This document shows, piece by piece, positions 27,483-38,329 of a stretch of 64,000 nt of DNA. Origin of the DNA: Paraburkholderia heleia NBRC 101817 (GTDB lineage Bacteria; Pseudomonadota; Gammaproteobacteria; Burkholderiales; Burkholderiaceae); the NCBI RefSeq assembly GCF_000739775.1, contig NZ_BBJH01000002.1:212313-276312 (forward strand), in the 5' to 3' direction. Below the pieces are notes generated by a model. It saw only the letters and a list, made by a program, of their open reading frames with translations. It was not told where the DNA came from and ran no database searches. Position 1 is the first letter of the stretch. Every line of letters starts with the position of its first letter. The translations under genes were made by a program, and so were the position numbers.

Positions 27483-27566
27483 GGTTGCCAATTTGGCTTT
27501 CTACATTGCGTCCAACCTCGACCCAGCCCTGGCACGAAGCGCAGGGCGCCCGATAAGGAGAACGTG

Positions 27567-28841
27567 ATGTCCGCAGACGATCGAATCGATGACGATGCCC
27601 GCATGCCGTCGCCGTTGCGCCGCAAACTGATCGGCGGCCTCGCCGCCGCGCCGCTGATGGCGCTCGGCATGCCGCGCACCTCGTTTGCGCAAACGCCGCC
27701 CACCGCGAAGGTCAACACCACGGGCCTCGCCGTCACCGACACGACGGTAACGGTGGGTCAGCTGCATTCGGCTACGGGCACGATGGCGATCTCCGAAACC
27801 GGCTCGATACAGGCCGAACGCCTCGCGATCGAGCAGATCAACGCAATGGGCGGCGTGCTCGGCCGCAAGATCCAGATCATTCAGGAAGACGGCGCTTCCG
27901 ACTGGCCGACCTTCGCCGAGAAGTCGAAGAAGCTGCTCGAAAACGACCACGTCGCCGCGGTGTTCGGCTGCTGGACCTCGGCCTCGCGCAAGGCGGTGCT
28001 GCCGGTGTTCGAGAAGGACAACGGCCTGCTTTACTACCCGACCTTCTACGAAGGCCTCGAGCAGTCGAAGAACGTGTTCTACACGGGCCAGGAAGCTACG
28101 CAACAGATTCTCTGGGCGCTCGACTGGGCGTCGAATACGAAGAAAGCCAAGACGTTCTTCCTGATCGGCTCGGACTATATCTGGCCGCGCACCTCGAACA
28201 AGATCGCGCGCCGGCATATCGAACAGCATCTGCACGCGAAGGTCGTCGGCGAAGAGTATTACCCGCTCGGCACGACCGAATTCAATTCGCTGATGAACAA
28301 GATCAAGCTCGCGCGCCCCGACTGCATTTTCGCGACCGTGGTGGGCGGCTCGAATGTGGCGTTCTACAAGCAGCTGAAGGCGGCCGGCATTACGCCGCAG
28401 AAGCAGTTCCTGCTGACGCTTTCGGTGACCGAAGACGAAGTGCTCGGCATTGGCGGCGACAATTTCGCGGGCTTCTATTCGTCGATGAAGTACTTCCAGT
28501 CGCTCGATAACGACAACAACAAGAAGTTCGTCGCGGCATTCAAGGCGCGCTACGGGCAGAAGGCCGTGATCGGCGACGTCACCCAGGCCGCGTATCTCGG
28601 CCCGTGGATCTGGAAGGCCGCGTGCGAGCGCGCGGGCAGCTTCGACGTGGACAAGGTCGTGGCGTCGTCGGCGGGCATCGAGGTCGGCAACGCGCCGCAG
28701 GGCTACGCCAAGGTCGATGCGAACCATCACCTGTGGAGCCGCTCGCTGATCGGCGAGGGCCAGGCGGACGGCCAGTTCAAGGTCGTCGCCCAGTCGGCGC
28801 AACCGATCCAGCCGAATCCGTTCCCGAAGGGCTACATGTAA
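27567..28841 (+). CDS. urtA: Urea/short-amide ABC transporter substrate-binding protein
   Basis: 424 residues with AAGGAG six bases before the ATG. The leader contains RRKLIGGLAAAPLMALG (Tat-like) with cleavage after FAQ near residue 42. The mature protein has the UrtA/AmiC/FmdD type I binding fold: TVTVGQLHSATGTMAISETG, GCWTSASRKAVLPVFEKDNG, LLYYPTFYEGLEQSKNVFYT and SVTEDEVLGIGGDNFAGFYS. These blocks are characteristic of urea-binding UrtA. Because formamidase and amidase genes follow and no urease is present, the ligand could be urea or a short amide. First gene of an eight-gene operon. Confidence 0.92.
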   Translation: MSADDRIDDDARMPSPLRRKLIGGLAAAPLMALGMPRTSFAQTPPTAKVNTTGLAVTDTTVTVGQLHSATGTMAISETGSIQAERLAIEQINAMGGVLGRKIQIIQEDGASDWPTFAEKSKKLLENDHVAAVFGCWTSASRKAVLPVFEKDNGLLYYPTFYEGLEQSKNVFYTGQEATQQILWALDWASNTKKAKTFFLIGSDYIWPRTSNKIARRHIEQHLHAKVVGEEYYPLGTTEFNSLMNKIKLARPDCIFATVVGGSNVAFYKQLKAAGITPQKQFLLTLSVTEDEVLGIGGDNFAGFYSSMKYFQSLDNDNNKKFVAAFKARYGQKAVIGDVTQAAYLGPWIWKAACERAGSFDVDKVVASSAGIEVGNAPQGYAKVDANHHLWSRSLIGEGQADGQFKVVAQSAQPIQPNPFPKGYM

Positions 28842-28896
28842 TCCGTCAACCGAAGCTGCGCGGCGATGCCATGCACCGCCGCGCGAGGAGCGTTCG

Positions 28897-29814
28897 ATGT
28901 CCGCTACCGACATTTTCAACATCACGCTGATGCAGGGCTTCGCCGGCTTGAGCCTGTTCAGCGTCCTGCTCCTGATGGGGCTCGGGCTGGCTGTGATCTT
29001 CGGCCAGATGGGCGTGATCAACATGGCACATGGCGAATTCATGACGATCGGCGCCTACACCGTCTACATGTTTTCGTGGCTCGCGCAGAACGTCTGGCAC
29101 GCGTTCACGCCGGTCTACTTCTTCTTCGCGATCTTCGCGGCGTTCGGGCTGGCGTTTGCGGCGGGCTGGCTTGCCGAGTGGGCACTCATCCGGCATCTAT
29201 ACCGGCGCCCGCTCGATACGCTGCTCGCCACCTGGGGCTTGAGCCTCGGCATGCAGCAGGTGTTTCGCTCGACCTTCGGGCCGAAGGAAGTGAGCCCCGC
29301 GCTGCCCGACTGGCTGATGGGTTCGTGGGAGCCGGCGCAAGGGCTCGACATTCCCGTAAGCGGCATGTTCGTGATGGCACTCGCGCTGCTCATGACGGGC
29401 GGCTTGCTGCTCGCGCTCTATCGCTCGCGCTGGGGGCTGCGTGTGCGCGCCACGGTCGCCAACCGGCCGATGGCGAACGCGGCGGGTATCAACACGCGCC
29501 GTACCGACCGCATGACTTTCGCCATCGGCTGCGGTATCGCAGGCGTGGCCGGTGCGGCGTTCACGGCGATCGGCTCGACCGGGCCGACAAGCGGCTCGCT
29601 CTACATCGTCGATTCGTTTCTCGTCGTCACGTTCGGCGGCGCGGCGAGCCTGCTCGGCACCGTGGCCTCGGCGTTCGGCATCGCGCAGATGCAGTCGATC
29701 AGCGAATTCTTCCTCTCGGGCTCGATCGCGCGCGTCCTCACGCTGCTGACCGTTGTCGTGATCCTGATGCTGCGTCCGCAGGGCTTGTTCGCCTCGAAGG
29801 TGCGGCGCGTGTAA
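28897..29814 (+). CDS. urtB: Urea/amide ABC transporter permease UrtB
   Basis: 305 residues of the LivH type. Motifs are LLLMGLGLAVIFGQMGVINMAHGEFMTIGAY at the start of the membrane core (the GVINMAHGE block is diagnostic), TLLATWGLSLGMQQVFRSTFG and SFLVVTFGGAASLLGTVASAFG. It lacks the long periplasmic N-terminal extension found in some UrtB proteins. It forms the inner-membrane channel with UrtC. It lies 55 bases after urtA with a GAGGAG ribosome site. Confidence 0.92.
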   Translation: MSATDIFNITLMQGFAGLSLFSVLLLMGLGLAVIFGQMGVINMAHGEFMTIGAYTVYMFSWLAQNVWHAFTPVYFFFAIFAAFGLAFAAGWLAEWALIRHLYRRPLDTLLATWGLSLGMQQVFRSTFGPKEVSPALPDWLMGSWEPAQGLDIPVSGMFVMALALLMTGGLLLALYRSRWGLRVRATVANRPMANAAGINTRRTDRMTFAIGCGIAGVAGAAFTAIGSTGPTSGSLYIVDSFLVVTFGGAASLLGTVASAFGIAQMQSISEFFLSGSIARVLTLLTVVVILMLRPQGLFASKVRRV

Positions 29815-29881
29815 GGGCGTTGCCGGGCGCGCGGTCATCCGCGCGGCTCATTCACTGTTTCACTTGTACGGAGAGGTGGAC

Positions 29882-31051
29882 ATGGAACCCATCCAACCCG
29901 CTGCGGGCGGCGTTTCCCCGCGATCTGGCCACGGCGTGGCGCCGGGCGGCTGGCGCGCGGTCGCGGCGCGGCTCGACGCGTCGGGCTATGCAGGCATCGC
30001 GATACTCGCGGTGCTGATCGTGATCGTGTTTCCGCTCGCGCTCGATACGTTTCGGCTGAACCTGATGGGCAAGTACCTGACCTATGCGTTCGTGGCGATG
30101 GGCCTCGTGATCGCGTGGGGCTACGGCGGCGTGCTGAGCCTCGGCCAGGGCGTGTTCTTCGGCCTCGGCGGCTATGCGATGGCAATGTTCCTCAAGCTCG
30201 AAGCGTCCGATCCGGCCGCGACGCGCACGCAGACCACGCCCGGCATTCCCGACTTCATGGACTGGAACCAGCTCACGGCGCTGCCCACGTGGTGGAAACC
30301 GTTTCACTCGCTGCCGTTCTCGATTCTCGCGGTGCTCGTCGTGCCGACGGCGCTCGCGTTCGTGATCGGCTACGCGATGTTCAAGCGGCGCGTGGGCGGC
30401 GTGTACTTCGCAATCATCACCCAGGCCGTCGCGCTGATTCTCTCGGTGCTGATCATCGGCCAGCAGGGCTACACGGGCGGTGTGAACGGCATCACCGACC
30501 TGCGCACGCTGCTCGGCTGGGACATTCGCACCGATCACGCGAAGCTCGTTCTCTATTTCGTCAACGCAGTGCTGCTGATCGGCGCGTTGCTCGCTTGCCG
30601 CTGGGTCCAGCGCAGCAAGGCAGGCACGCTGCTGCTCGCGATGCGCGACAAGGAAGACCGCGTGCGCTTTTCCGGCTACGACGTCGCCATGTTCAAGGTG
30701 TTTGCGTTCTGCCTCGCGGCGCTGCTCGCGGCCATCGGCGGCGCGATGTTCACGTTGCAGGTGGGCTTCATGTCGCCTTCGTTCGTCGGCATCGTGCCGT
30801 CGATCGAGATGGTGATCTATGCGGCGATCGGCGGACGTATGTCGCTCGTGGGCGCAGTGTACGGCGCGATTCTCGTCAATCTCGGCAAGAGCTGGTTCTC
30901 GGAGAGCTTTCCGAATCTCTGGCTCTACCTGATGGCGGCGATGTTCATCGGCGTGGTGATGGCGTTTCCGAATGGGCTCGCGGGCCTCTACGAAGAGCAT
31001 GTGCGGCCGCGCGTGCGGCGCTGGCTCGGCGCAGCGAACAAGGAGGCATGA
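29882..31051 (+). CDS. urtC: Urea/amide ABC transporter permease UrtC
   Basis: 389 residues from ATG 29882 with GAGAGG upstream; an in-frame TTG at 29864 is less likely. LivM-type permease: ITDLRTLLG, YAFVAMGLVIAWGYGGVLSLGQGVFFGLGG (the GxLSLGQGxFFGxG block), RVRFSGYDVAMFKVFAFCLA, and GGRMSLVGAVYGAILVN. The acidic loop after membrane segment four (EASDPAATRTQTTPGIPDFM) is usual in UrtC. Nine to ten membrane segments. It pairs with UrtB. The stop lies 3 bases before the urtD start. Confidence 0.92.
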   Translation: MEPIQPAAGGVSPRSGHGVAPGGWRAVAARLDASGYAGIAILAVLIVIVFPLALDTFRLNLMGKYLTYAFVAMGLVIAWGYGGVLSLGQGVFFGLGGYAMAMFLKLEASDPAATRTQTTPGIPDFMDWNQLTALPTWWKPFHSLPFSILAVLVVPTALAFVIGYAMFKRRVGGVYFAIITQAVALILSVLIIGQQGYTGGVNGITDLRTLLGWDIRTDHAKLVLYFVNAVLLIGALLACRWVQRSKAGTLLLAMRDKEDRVRFSGYDVAMFKVFAFCLAALLAAIGGAMFTLQVGFMSPSFVGIVPSIEMVIYAAIGGRMSLVGAVYGAILVNLGKSWFSESFPNLWLYLMAAMFIGVVMAFPNGLAGLYEEHVRPRVRRWLGAANKEA

Positions 31052-31054
31052 AGC

Positions 31055-31798
31055 ATGAGCAACACCGACTTTCTGCTGGCGATCGAAGACCTGACCGTGT
31101 CGTTCGACGGCTTCAAGGCAATCGATTCGCTGAATCTCTATCTCGAGCGCGGCGAGCTGCGCGTCGTCATCGGACCGAACGGCGCGGGCAAGACGACGCT
31201 GCTCGACCTGATTTGCGGCAAGACGAAGGAAACGGCGGGCAGCATCAAGTTCCGCAACGAGGAAATCACGAAGCTCGCGGAATTCCGGCGCGTGCGCAAG
31301 GGCATCGGCCGCAAGTTCCAGACACCGTCGATCTACGAAAACCTGAGTGTCGCGCAGAACCTCGAAGTGTCGTTTCCGCGCGGTCGCAGCGTGTTCGGCG
31401 CGCTCGCGTATCGCGAGGACGACGAAGTGGCCGACCGCGTGCGCGCCGTCGCCGACGAAATCGGCCTTGCCGCATCGCTCGATCTGGAAGCCGGGTTGCT
31501 TTCGCACGGCCAGAAGCAATGGCTCGAAATCGGCATGCTGCTCATGCAGGATCCAGAGCTATTGATGCTCGACGAACCGATCGCGGGAATGAGCGTGCGC
31601 GAGCGCGAACTGACCGCCGAGCTGCTCGACCGCATCTGCCTCAATCGCTCGATGATCGTGATCGAGCACGACATGGCGTTCGTCGAGCGCATCGCCCACA
31701 AGGTCACGGTGATGCATCAAGGCAAGATTCTCGCGGAAGGCCCGATGGCGCAGGTGCAAGCCGACCCGCGCGTGATCGATGTTTATCTTGGCCACTGA
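31055..31798 (+). CDS. urtD: Urea/amide ABC transporter ATP-binding protein UrtD
   Basis: 247 residues of the LivG type. Walker A is GPNGAGKTT, the Q-loop IGRKFQTPSIYENLSV, the signature LSHGQKQWLEIGMLL (an SHGQ version usual in UrtD), Walker B LLMLDEPIAGM, and the H-loop VIEHDM. AAGGAGG lies in the end of urtC, so translation is probably coupled. It forms a heterodimer with UrtE to drive import. Confidence 0.93.
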   Translation: MSNTDFLLAIEDLTVSFDGFKAIDSLNLYLERGELRVVIGPNGAGKTTLLDLICGKTKETAGSIKFRNEEITKLAEFRRVRKGIGRKFQTPSIYENLSVAQNLEVSFPRGRSVFGALAYREDDEVADRVRAVADEIGLAASLDLEAGLLSHGQKQWLEIGMLLMQDPELLMLDEPIAGMSVRERELTAELLDRICLNRSMIVIEHDMAFVERIAHKVTVMHQGKILAEGPMAQVQADPRVIDVYLGH

Positions 31799-31840
31799 GT
31801 CGGCCACTGAACGACAGAACGACTAAACGGAGGACACATC

Positions 31841-32530
31841 ATGCTGGAAGTCGACGATCTCGTCGTGAGCTATGGCCAGAGCGAAGTGCTGCACGGCATT
31901 GGCTTTGCGGTGGCCAACGGCGAAAGCGTGGCGGTGATGGGCCGCAACGGCATGGGCAAGACCACGCTGTTCAAGGCGCTCATCGGCATGCTGCCTGCCA
32001 GTCGCGGCACGGTGCGCGTGGGCGGCGCCGACGTTTCGAAGGACGAGAGTTACCGGCGCGTCGCGAAGGGCATCGGCTATGTGCCGCAAGGGCGGCAGAT
32101 TTTCGCTTCGTTGAGCGTCGAGGAAAACATTCAGACGGGACTCGAAAACGCGCAGAGCCAGCGCATACCCGACGACATCTACGCGCTGTTTCCCGTGCTG
32201 TTCGACATGCGGCGTCGCAAGGGCGGCAATCTGTCGGGCGGTCAGCAGCAGCAACTCGCCATCGCGCGCGCGCTCGCGACCGACCCGAAAGTGCTGTTGC
32301 TCGACGAACCGACCGAGGGTATCCAGCCGTCCGTCATCAAGGACATCGCGAAGGCGCTCAACCAGATTCGCCAGACACGCAACATCGCCATCGTCGTGTC
32401 GGAGCAGGTGCTGAGCTTCGCGCTCGATGTCGCGGACCGGCTCTTCGTGATCGAGGGCGGGCGCTTCGTGCATCAAAGCACGCGCGACGCCGGCGACACC
32501 GACCGCATTCGCGAATACCTCTCCGTGTGA
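31841..32530 (+). CDS. urtE: Urea/amide ABC transporter ATP-binding protein UrtE
   Basis: 229 residues of the LivF type. Walker A is GRNGMGKTT, Q-loop YVPQGRQIFASLSVEENI, signature LSGGQQQQLAIARAL, and Walker B LLLLDEPTEGIQPSV. The motif with TEGIQPSVI is characteristic of UrtE. GGAGGA precedes the ATG. Together with UrtA-D it completes a five-component importer. Confidence 0.94.
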   Translation: MLEVDDLVVSYGQSEVLHGIGFAVANGESVAVMGRNGMGKTTLFKALIGMLPASRGTVRVGGADVSKDESYRRVAKGIGYVPQGRQIFASLSVEENIQTGLENAQSQRIPDDIYALFPVLFDMRRRKGGNLSGGQQQQLAIARALATDPKVLLLDEPTEGIQPSVIKDIAKALNQIRQTRNIAIVVSEQVLSFALDVADRLFVIEGGRFVHQSTRDAGDTDRIREYLSV

Positions 32531-32578
32531 ACGCCGAGCTTCACTACCTGACAACCTTCGAACCAAGGAGCGAATGCA

Positions 32579-33817
32579 ATGCCCGAAACTCTCATCAAGG
32601 TCGACCTGAACCAGTCCGCCTACGAAAACGAACAGGTCCACAACCGCTGGCATCCGGACATTCCCATGGCCTGCTGGGTCGATCCCGGCGACGACTTCGT
32701 GCTCGAAACCTACGACTGGACCGGCGGCTTCATCAAGAACGACGACAGCGCCGACGACGTGCGCGACATCGACCTCTCGATCGTGCATTTTCTCTCGGGC
32801 CCCGTAGGCGTGCGCGGCGCGGAGCCGGGCGACCTGCTCGTGGTCGATCTGCTCGATATCGGCGCGAAGCCGGACAGCCAGTGGGGCTTCAACGGCTTCT
32901 TCGCGAAGTCGAACGGGGGCGGGTTTCTCACCGATCATTTTCCCGACGCGCAAAAGTCGATCTGGGATTTCCATGGCGTGTATACGAGTTCGCGCCACAT
33001 TCCGGGCGTGAATTTCGCGGGGCTGATTCATCCGGGCCTGATCGGCTGCCTGCCTGATCCGAAGCTGCTCGAAACGTGGAACGCGCGCGAGACCGGCTTG
33101 ATCGCGACCGCGCCCGAGCGTGTGCCGCCGCTGGCGAATCCGCCCTTCGCGGCCACGGCACACATGGGCAAGCTCGAAGGCGATGCACGCGACAAGGCTG
33201 CCGCCGAGGGCGCGCGCACCGTGCCGCCGCGTGAGCATGGCGGCAATTGCGACATCAAGGACCTGTCGCGCGGCTCGAAGGTGTTTTTCCCCGTCTACGT
33301 GGATGGCGCGGGCCTCTCCGTAGGCGACCTGCACTTCAGCCAGGGCGACGGCGAAATCACGTTCTGCGGCGCCATCGAAATGGCCGGCTGGGTGCATATG
33401 CGCGTGAATCTCATCAAGGGCGGCATGGCGAAATACGGCATTCGCAATCCCGTGTTCCAGCCGAGCCCGATTACGCCGACGTACAACGATTATCTGATCT
33501 TCGAAGGCATTTCCGTCGACGAGCAGGGTAGCCAGCATTATCTCGACGTGACCGTCGCATACCGGCAGGCGTGCCTGAACGCCATCGAGTATTTGAAGAA
33601 GTTCGGTTATTCGGGTGCGCAGGCGTATTCGCTGCTCGGTTGCGCGCCGGTGCAGGGCCATATCAGCGGTGTCGTCGATATTCCGAACGCATGCGCGACG
33701 TTGTGGCTGCCCACGCAGATCTTCGACTTCGACATTCGACCGAATGCCGATGGCCCGATCCGGCACATCAAGGGCGGCGTCGATCTGCCGTGCTCGCCCG
33801 ATCTCGCAAAAGCGTAA
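32579..33817 (+). CDS. fmdA: Formamidase / acetamidase (FmdA family)
   Basis: 412 residues, full length for FmdA. Conserved blocks are KVDLNQSAYENEQVHNRWHP, ETYDWTGGFIKNDDSADDVR, HFLSGPVGVRGAEPGDLLVV, GGNCDIKDLSRGSKVFFPVY and GDGEITFCGAIEMAGWV. It hydrolyses formamide to formate and ammonia, with weaker activity on acetamide and similar amides. It is cytoplasmic and acts on the substrate imported by UrtABCDE. AAGGAG precedes the start. The family is unrelated to the nitrilase-fold amidase encoded two genes downstream. Confidence 0.94.
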   Translation: MPETLIKVDLNQSAYENEQVHNRWHPDIPMACWVDPGDDFVLETYDWTGGFIKNDDSADDVRDIDLSIVHFLSGPVGVRGAEPGDLLVVDLLDIGAKPDSQWGFNGFFAKSNGGGFLTDHFPDAQKSIWDFHGVYTSSRHIPGVNFAGLIHPGLIGCLPDPKLLETWNARETGLIATAPERVPPLANPPFAATAHMGKLEGDARDKAAAEGARTVPPREHGGNCDIKDLSRGSKVFFPVYVDGAGLSVGDLHFSQGDGEITFCGAIEMAGWVHMRVNLIKGGMAKYGIRNPVFQPSPITPTYNDYLIFEGISVDEQGSQHYLDVTVAYRQACLNAIEYLKKFGYSGAQAYSLLGCAPVQGHISGVVDIPNACATLWLPTQIFDFDIRPNADGPIRHIKGGVDLPCSPDLAKA

Positions 33818-33850
33818 TCGATCGTCACATCGTCACACGAGGAACCCGTC

Positions 33851-34186
33851 ATGCCGATCTACGACTTCGAATGTGCGAACTGTGGACCGTTCGCCGTCAT
33901 GCGCCGCATTGCCGACCGCGAAAAGCCGTGCCGCTGTCCCGATTGCGGTGGCGAGGGATCGCGCGTGATCAGCGCGCCTTCGCTCGCGTTGATGGCAGGC
34001 ACGCGCCGCAACGCGCACGCGACGAACGAACGCGCTGCGCATGCGCCGCGTCAGTCCGGCGACGGGCCGCAGCTGCGCCATCGCCCCGGTTGCAGTTGCT
34101 GTTCGGGCGGCGCCGCGAAGCTCGCGGGCGTGCCGTCCGGCGGCCTCAAGCGCCCGGCGGGGCGGCCGTGGATGATCAGCCATTGA
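33851..34186 (+). CDS. fmdB: FmdB-type zinc-ribbon protein
   Basis: 111 residues. The N-terminal zinc ribbon is YDFECANCG, followed by RCPDCGG, the four-Cys motif of the FmdB putative regulatory family. The middle is basic and low-complexity, and a second Cys cluster CSCCSGG sits near residue 82. FmdB accompanies formamidase in Methylophilus and was proposed to regulate the fmd genes; its role is not proven. It lies 33 bases after fmdA. Confidence 0.88.
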   Translation: MPIYDFECANCGPFAVMRRIADREKPCRCPDCGGEGSRVISAPSLALMAGTRRNAHATNERAAHAPRQSGDGPQLRHRPGCSCCSGGAAKLAGVPSGGLKRPAGRPWMISH

Positions 34187-35953
<1,767 letters not shown>

Positions 35954-35967
<14 letters not shown>

Positions 35968-36604
35968 GCCATTTCCTTTGCAGCGCCCGCGCATACCGCG
36001 TAAGCGGATAGCACAGGGTGAAATAGATTAGCGCGACGAGTCCGTAGACGAGAAACGGGCGGAACGTCGCGTTCGAGATTTGTGTGCCGGCCTTTGTGAG
36101 TTCGGCAAAGCCGATGATCGACACGAGCGCCGTGTCCTTGATGGCCTGTACGCCGAAGCCCACAGTCGGACCGATGGCGATGCGCGCGGCTTGCGGCAGG
36201 ATCACGTGGCGCAACTGCTCGAAATAGTTCATGGCGAGACTGGCCGACGCCTCCCACTGGCCCTTCGGCACCGCCTCCACACAACCGCGCCAGATCTCGA
36301 CGAGATAGGCGCTGGTGAAGAACGTGAGGCCGAGCGTGGCCGCCATCCACGCCGAGACGTCGATGCCGAGCAGCGGCAAGCCGAAGTACACGATGAAGAG
36401 TTGCAGCAGCAGCGGTGTGCCCTGAAACACCTCGATGTAAATACGCACGAGCGCGCGCAGCACGCGCGACTTCGATACGCGCGCCACGAGCAGCAGCAAA
36501 CCCACCACTGCGCCGGTAATGAACGAAACCAGTGAGAGCAGCACGGTCCAGCGCGCGGCCAGGAGCAAACCCTCGATGATCTGCGCGAATGTGAATTCGA
36601 TCAT
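35954..36604 (-). CDS. Polar amino-acid ABC transporter permease (first of two)
   Basis: 216 residues, HisM/GlnP family. Five membrane segments. The signature region reads YIEVFQGTPLLLQLFIVYFG, followed by FTSAYLVEIWRGCVEAVPKGQWEAS and LPQAARIAIGPTVGFGVQAIKDTAL. The start overlaps the stop of the next permease by 4 bases. The two permeases would form a heterodimer in the inner membrane. Confidence 0.92.
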
Positions 36605-37278
36605 CGCGCGCCTCGCAGGTTGCGCGTGAAGAGTCGCCGGCCGGCTGCGGTGAGGGCGGCGCGCAGGATGAGCGCCATCGCGAGATAGATCCCGGCGATG
36701 AGGAAATACGTTTCGAAAGCGCGGAAGTTGCGCGACTGCACATAGCTTGCGGCATACGTGAGATCGGCAACGGAGATCTGCGAGACGACGGCCGAGCCAA
36801 GCATCGTGATGACGATCTGGCTCGCCAGCGCGGGAAACACCTTCGCGAACGCTTGCGGAAGCAGCACGTGCACGAAGGTTTCGCGGCGCGACATCGCGAG
36901 TGCTGCAGCGGCCTCGTGATGTCCGCGCGGTACCGCTTCAATGCCCGCGCGCAGGATCTCAACGGAATACGCGCCGAGGTTCAGCGTCATGGCGAGCACG
37001 GCCGCCGTATATTCCCCGATGTGCACGCCAAGTGCGGGCAGCCCGAAGAACACGAAGAAAAGCTGCACGAGAAACGGCGTGTTGCGAATCGCCTCCACAT
37101 AGGCGTGCACGGCTGTGCGCAGCGCCGCGCGGCGGCTCTGGTGCGCGGCGGCGCCCGCGACGCCGAGGCTGATGCCGAGCAGCGTCGAGGCCGCCGTGAG
37201 CGCGAGCGTGACGGACGCGCCGCTTGCGAACATGCCGGCATAGGCGGCGAGGTCGCCGAACTGAAGCTGATAGCTCAT
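36601..37278 (-). CDS. Polar amino-acid ABC transporter permease (second of two)
   Basis: 225 residues, same family as its neighbour. Motifs are YVEAIRNTPFLVQLFFVFFG, LNLGAYSVEILRAGIEAVPRG, and VLLPQAFAKVFPALASQIVIT. It lies 60 bases after the binding-protein gene. The two permeases differ enough in sequence to be old paralogues. Confidence 0.92.
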   Translation of the reverse strand: MSYQLQFGDLAAYAGMFASGASVTLALTAASTLLGISLGVAGAAAHQSRRAALRTAVHAYVEAIRNTPFLVQLFFVFFGLPALGVHIGEYTAAVLAMTLNLGAYSVEILRAGIEAVPRGHHEAAAALAMSRRETFVHVLLPQAFAKVFPALASQIVITMLGSAVVSQISVADLTYAASYVQSRNFRAFETYFLIAGIYLAMALILRAALTAAGRRLFTRNLRGAR

Positions 37279-37338
37279 GAAGGAATGAGGGGTGTGCAGA
37301 GGTGAGTGCGCCAGCCGCGCATGGCGGCGGCGGGTGTG

Positions 37339-38145
37339 TCAAAGATTGGCGGGTAACGGCTGACCAAACCACTTCTTCGACATTGCCTGGAGCGAGCCGT
37401 CCTTCTTCGCCTGTTCGATGGCCGTGTTGACCTTCGCGAGCAGTTGCGGCTCGTTCTTGTTGAGGCCCACGAAGCACGGCGAGTCCTTGATGACGAACTT
37501 CATCTGCGGTTCGCGCGGCGGATGCTTCGCGAGGATGGCCGCGGCGACGATGTTGCCCGCCGCAATCAACTGCACCTGGCCGGAGAGAAAGGCCTGGATC
37601 GTGGCGTTGTTGTCGTCGAAGCGGCGGATGGTGGCGTTGGGCGCCATGCTGGTGAGGGCCACTTCTTCGAGCGCGCCGCGCGTGGCGCCGACGGTCTTGC
37701 CGGTGAGGTCCGCCGGTCCGCCGACCTTGATATCGGCCGGCCCGAAAACGCCCTGGAAGTAAGGGGCATAGGCCTGCGAAAAGTCGATGACCTTCTCGCG
37801 GTCCGGCGTTTTGCCGAGCGAGGAGATCACGAGATCGACCTTGTCGGTCTGCAGGTAGGGAATGCGGTTCCCACTATTGACCGGCACGAGCTGCAGCTTG
37901 ACCTTCATCGATTTCGCGAGCAGTGCCGCCATGTCGATGTCGTAGCCTTGCGGCTGCATATCGGGGCCGACGGCGCCAAACGGCGGATAGTCCTCGGGCA
38001 CGGCCACGCGCAGCGTGCCGCGCTTGGTGATGGCGTCGAGTGCATCGGCGTTGGCGGCCTGTGCAGTGAAGAAGGTCAGTGCGGGCACGGCCAGCAGCGC
38101 GGCGAGCCAGCGGCGCCGTTGAAGTGAATTGGTCTTGTGTTCCAT
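37339..38145 (-). CDS. Polar amino-acid ABC transporter substrate-binding protein
   Basis: 268 residues from the ATG at 38145. The Sec signal RRRWLAALLAVPALTFFTAQAANA is cleaved near residue 34. The mature protein has the type II (SBP_bac_3) fold: GTLRVAVPEDYPPFGAVG, GYDIDMAALLAKSMKVKLQLV, LVISSLGKTPDREKVIDFSQAY and VGATRGALEEVAL. These are the usual ligand-contact segments of amino-acid binding proteins. The long frame to 38238 adds unlikely residues. First gene of the transporter operon. Confidence 0.9.
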   Translation of the reverse strand: MEHKTNSLQRRRWLAALLAVPALTFFTAQAANADALDAITKRGTLRVAVPEDYPPFGAVGPDMQPQGYDIDMAALLAKSMKVKLQLVPVNSGNRIPYLQTDKVDLVISSLGKTPDREKVIDFSQAYAPYFQGVFGPADIKVGGPADLTGKTVGATRGALEEVALTSMAPNATIRRFDDNNATIQAFLSGQVQLIAAGNIVAAAILAKHPPREPQMKFVIKDSPCFVGLNKNEPQLLAKVNTAIEQAKKDGSLQAMSKKWFGQPLPANL

Positions 38146-38329
38146 GCTGGGATTTCCGAAGAGATGTGCCGCCCGCAATGGATATCGCGCGGGCGTGCGG
38201 TGGTCAAAGCAAGGATCGCGCCAGTGCCGGTGCGCCAAGCCTGTGAGCCCTTAGCCCATGAGATCACTGAGCCAGCGCTCGCCTGATGCCGGATGGATTT
38301 CACCAGAACGGTGCGTGCGTATCGCAAGC

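Noticed and set aside
27490..27520. Sigma-54-like element ahead of urtA (TTGG...TTGC)
   Set aside because: The GG-to-GC spacing is 11 instead of 10 bases and the CAC part is missing; the partner regulator is LuxR-type without an AAA+ domain.
25624..27567. 647-codon frame antisense to the hybrid kinase
   Set aside because: Composition is Arg/Glu/His-rich shadow of the membrane domain, with no start signal.
30115..33057. 980-codon plus-strand open frame
   Set aside because: Shadow frame across urtC, urtD, urtE and fmdA; rich in Arg/Ala/His and without motifs, a common effect of high GC.
31823..33766. 647-codon minus-strand frame over urtE and fmdA
   Set aside because: Antisense shadow; the plus-strand genes have complete family motifs.
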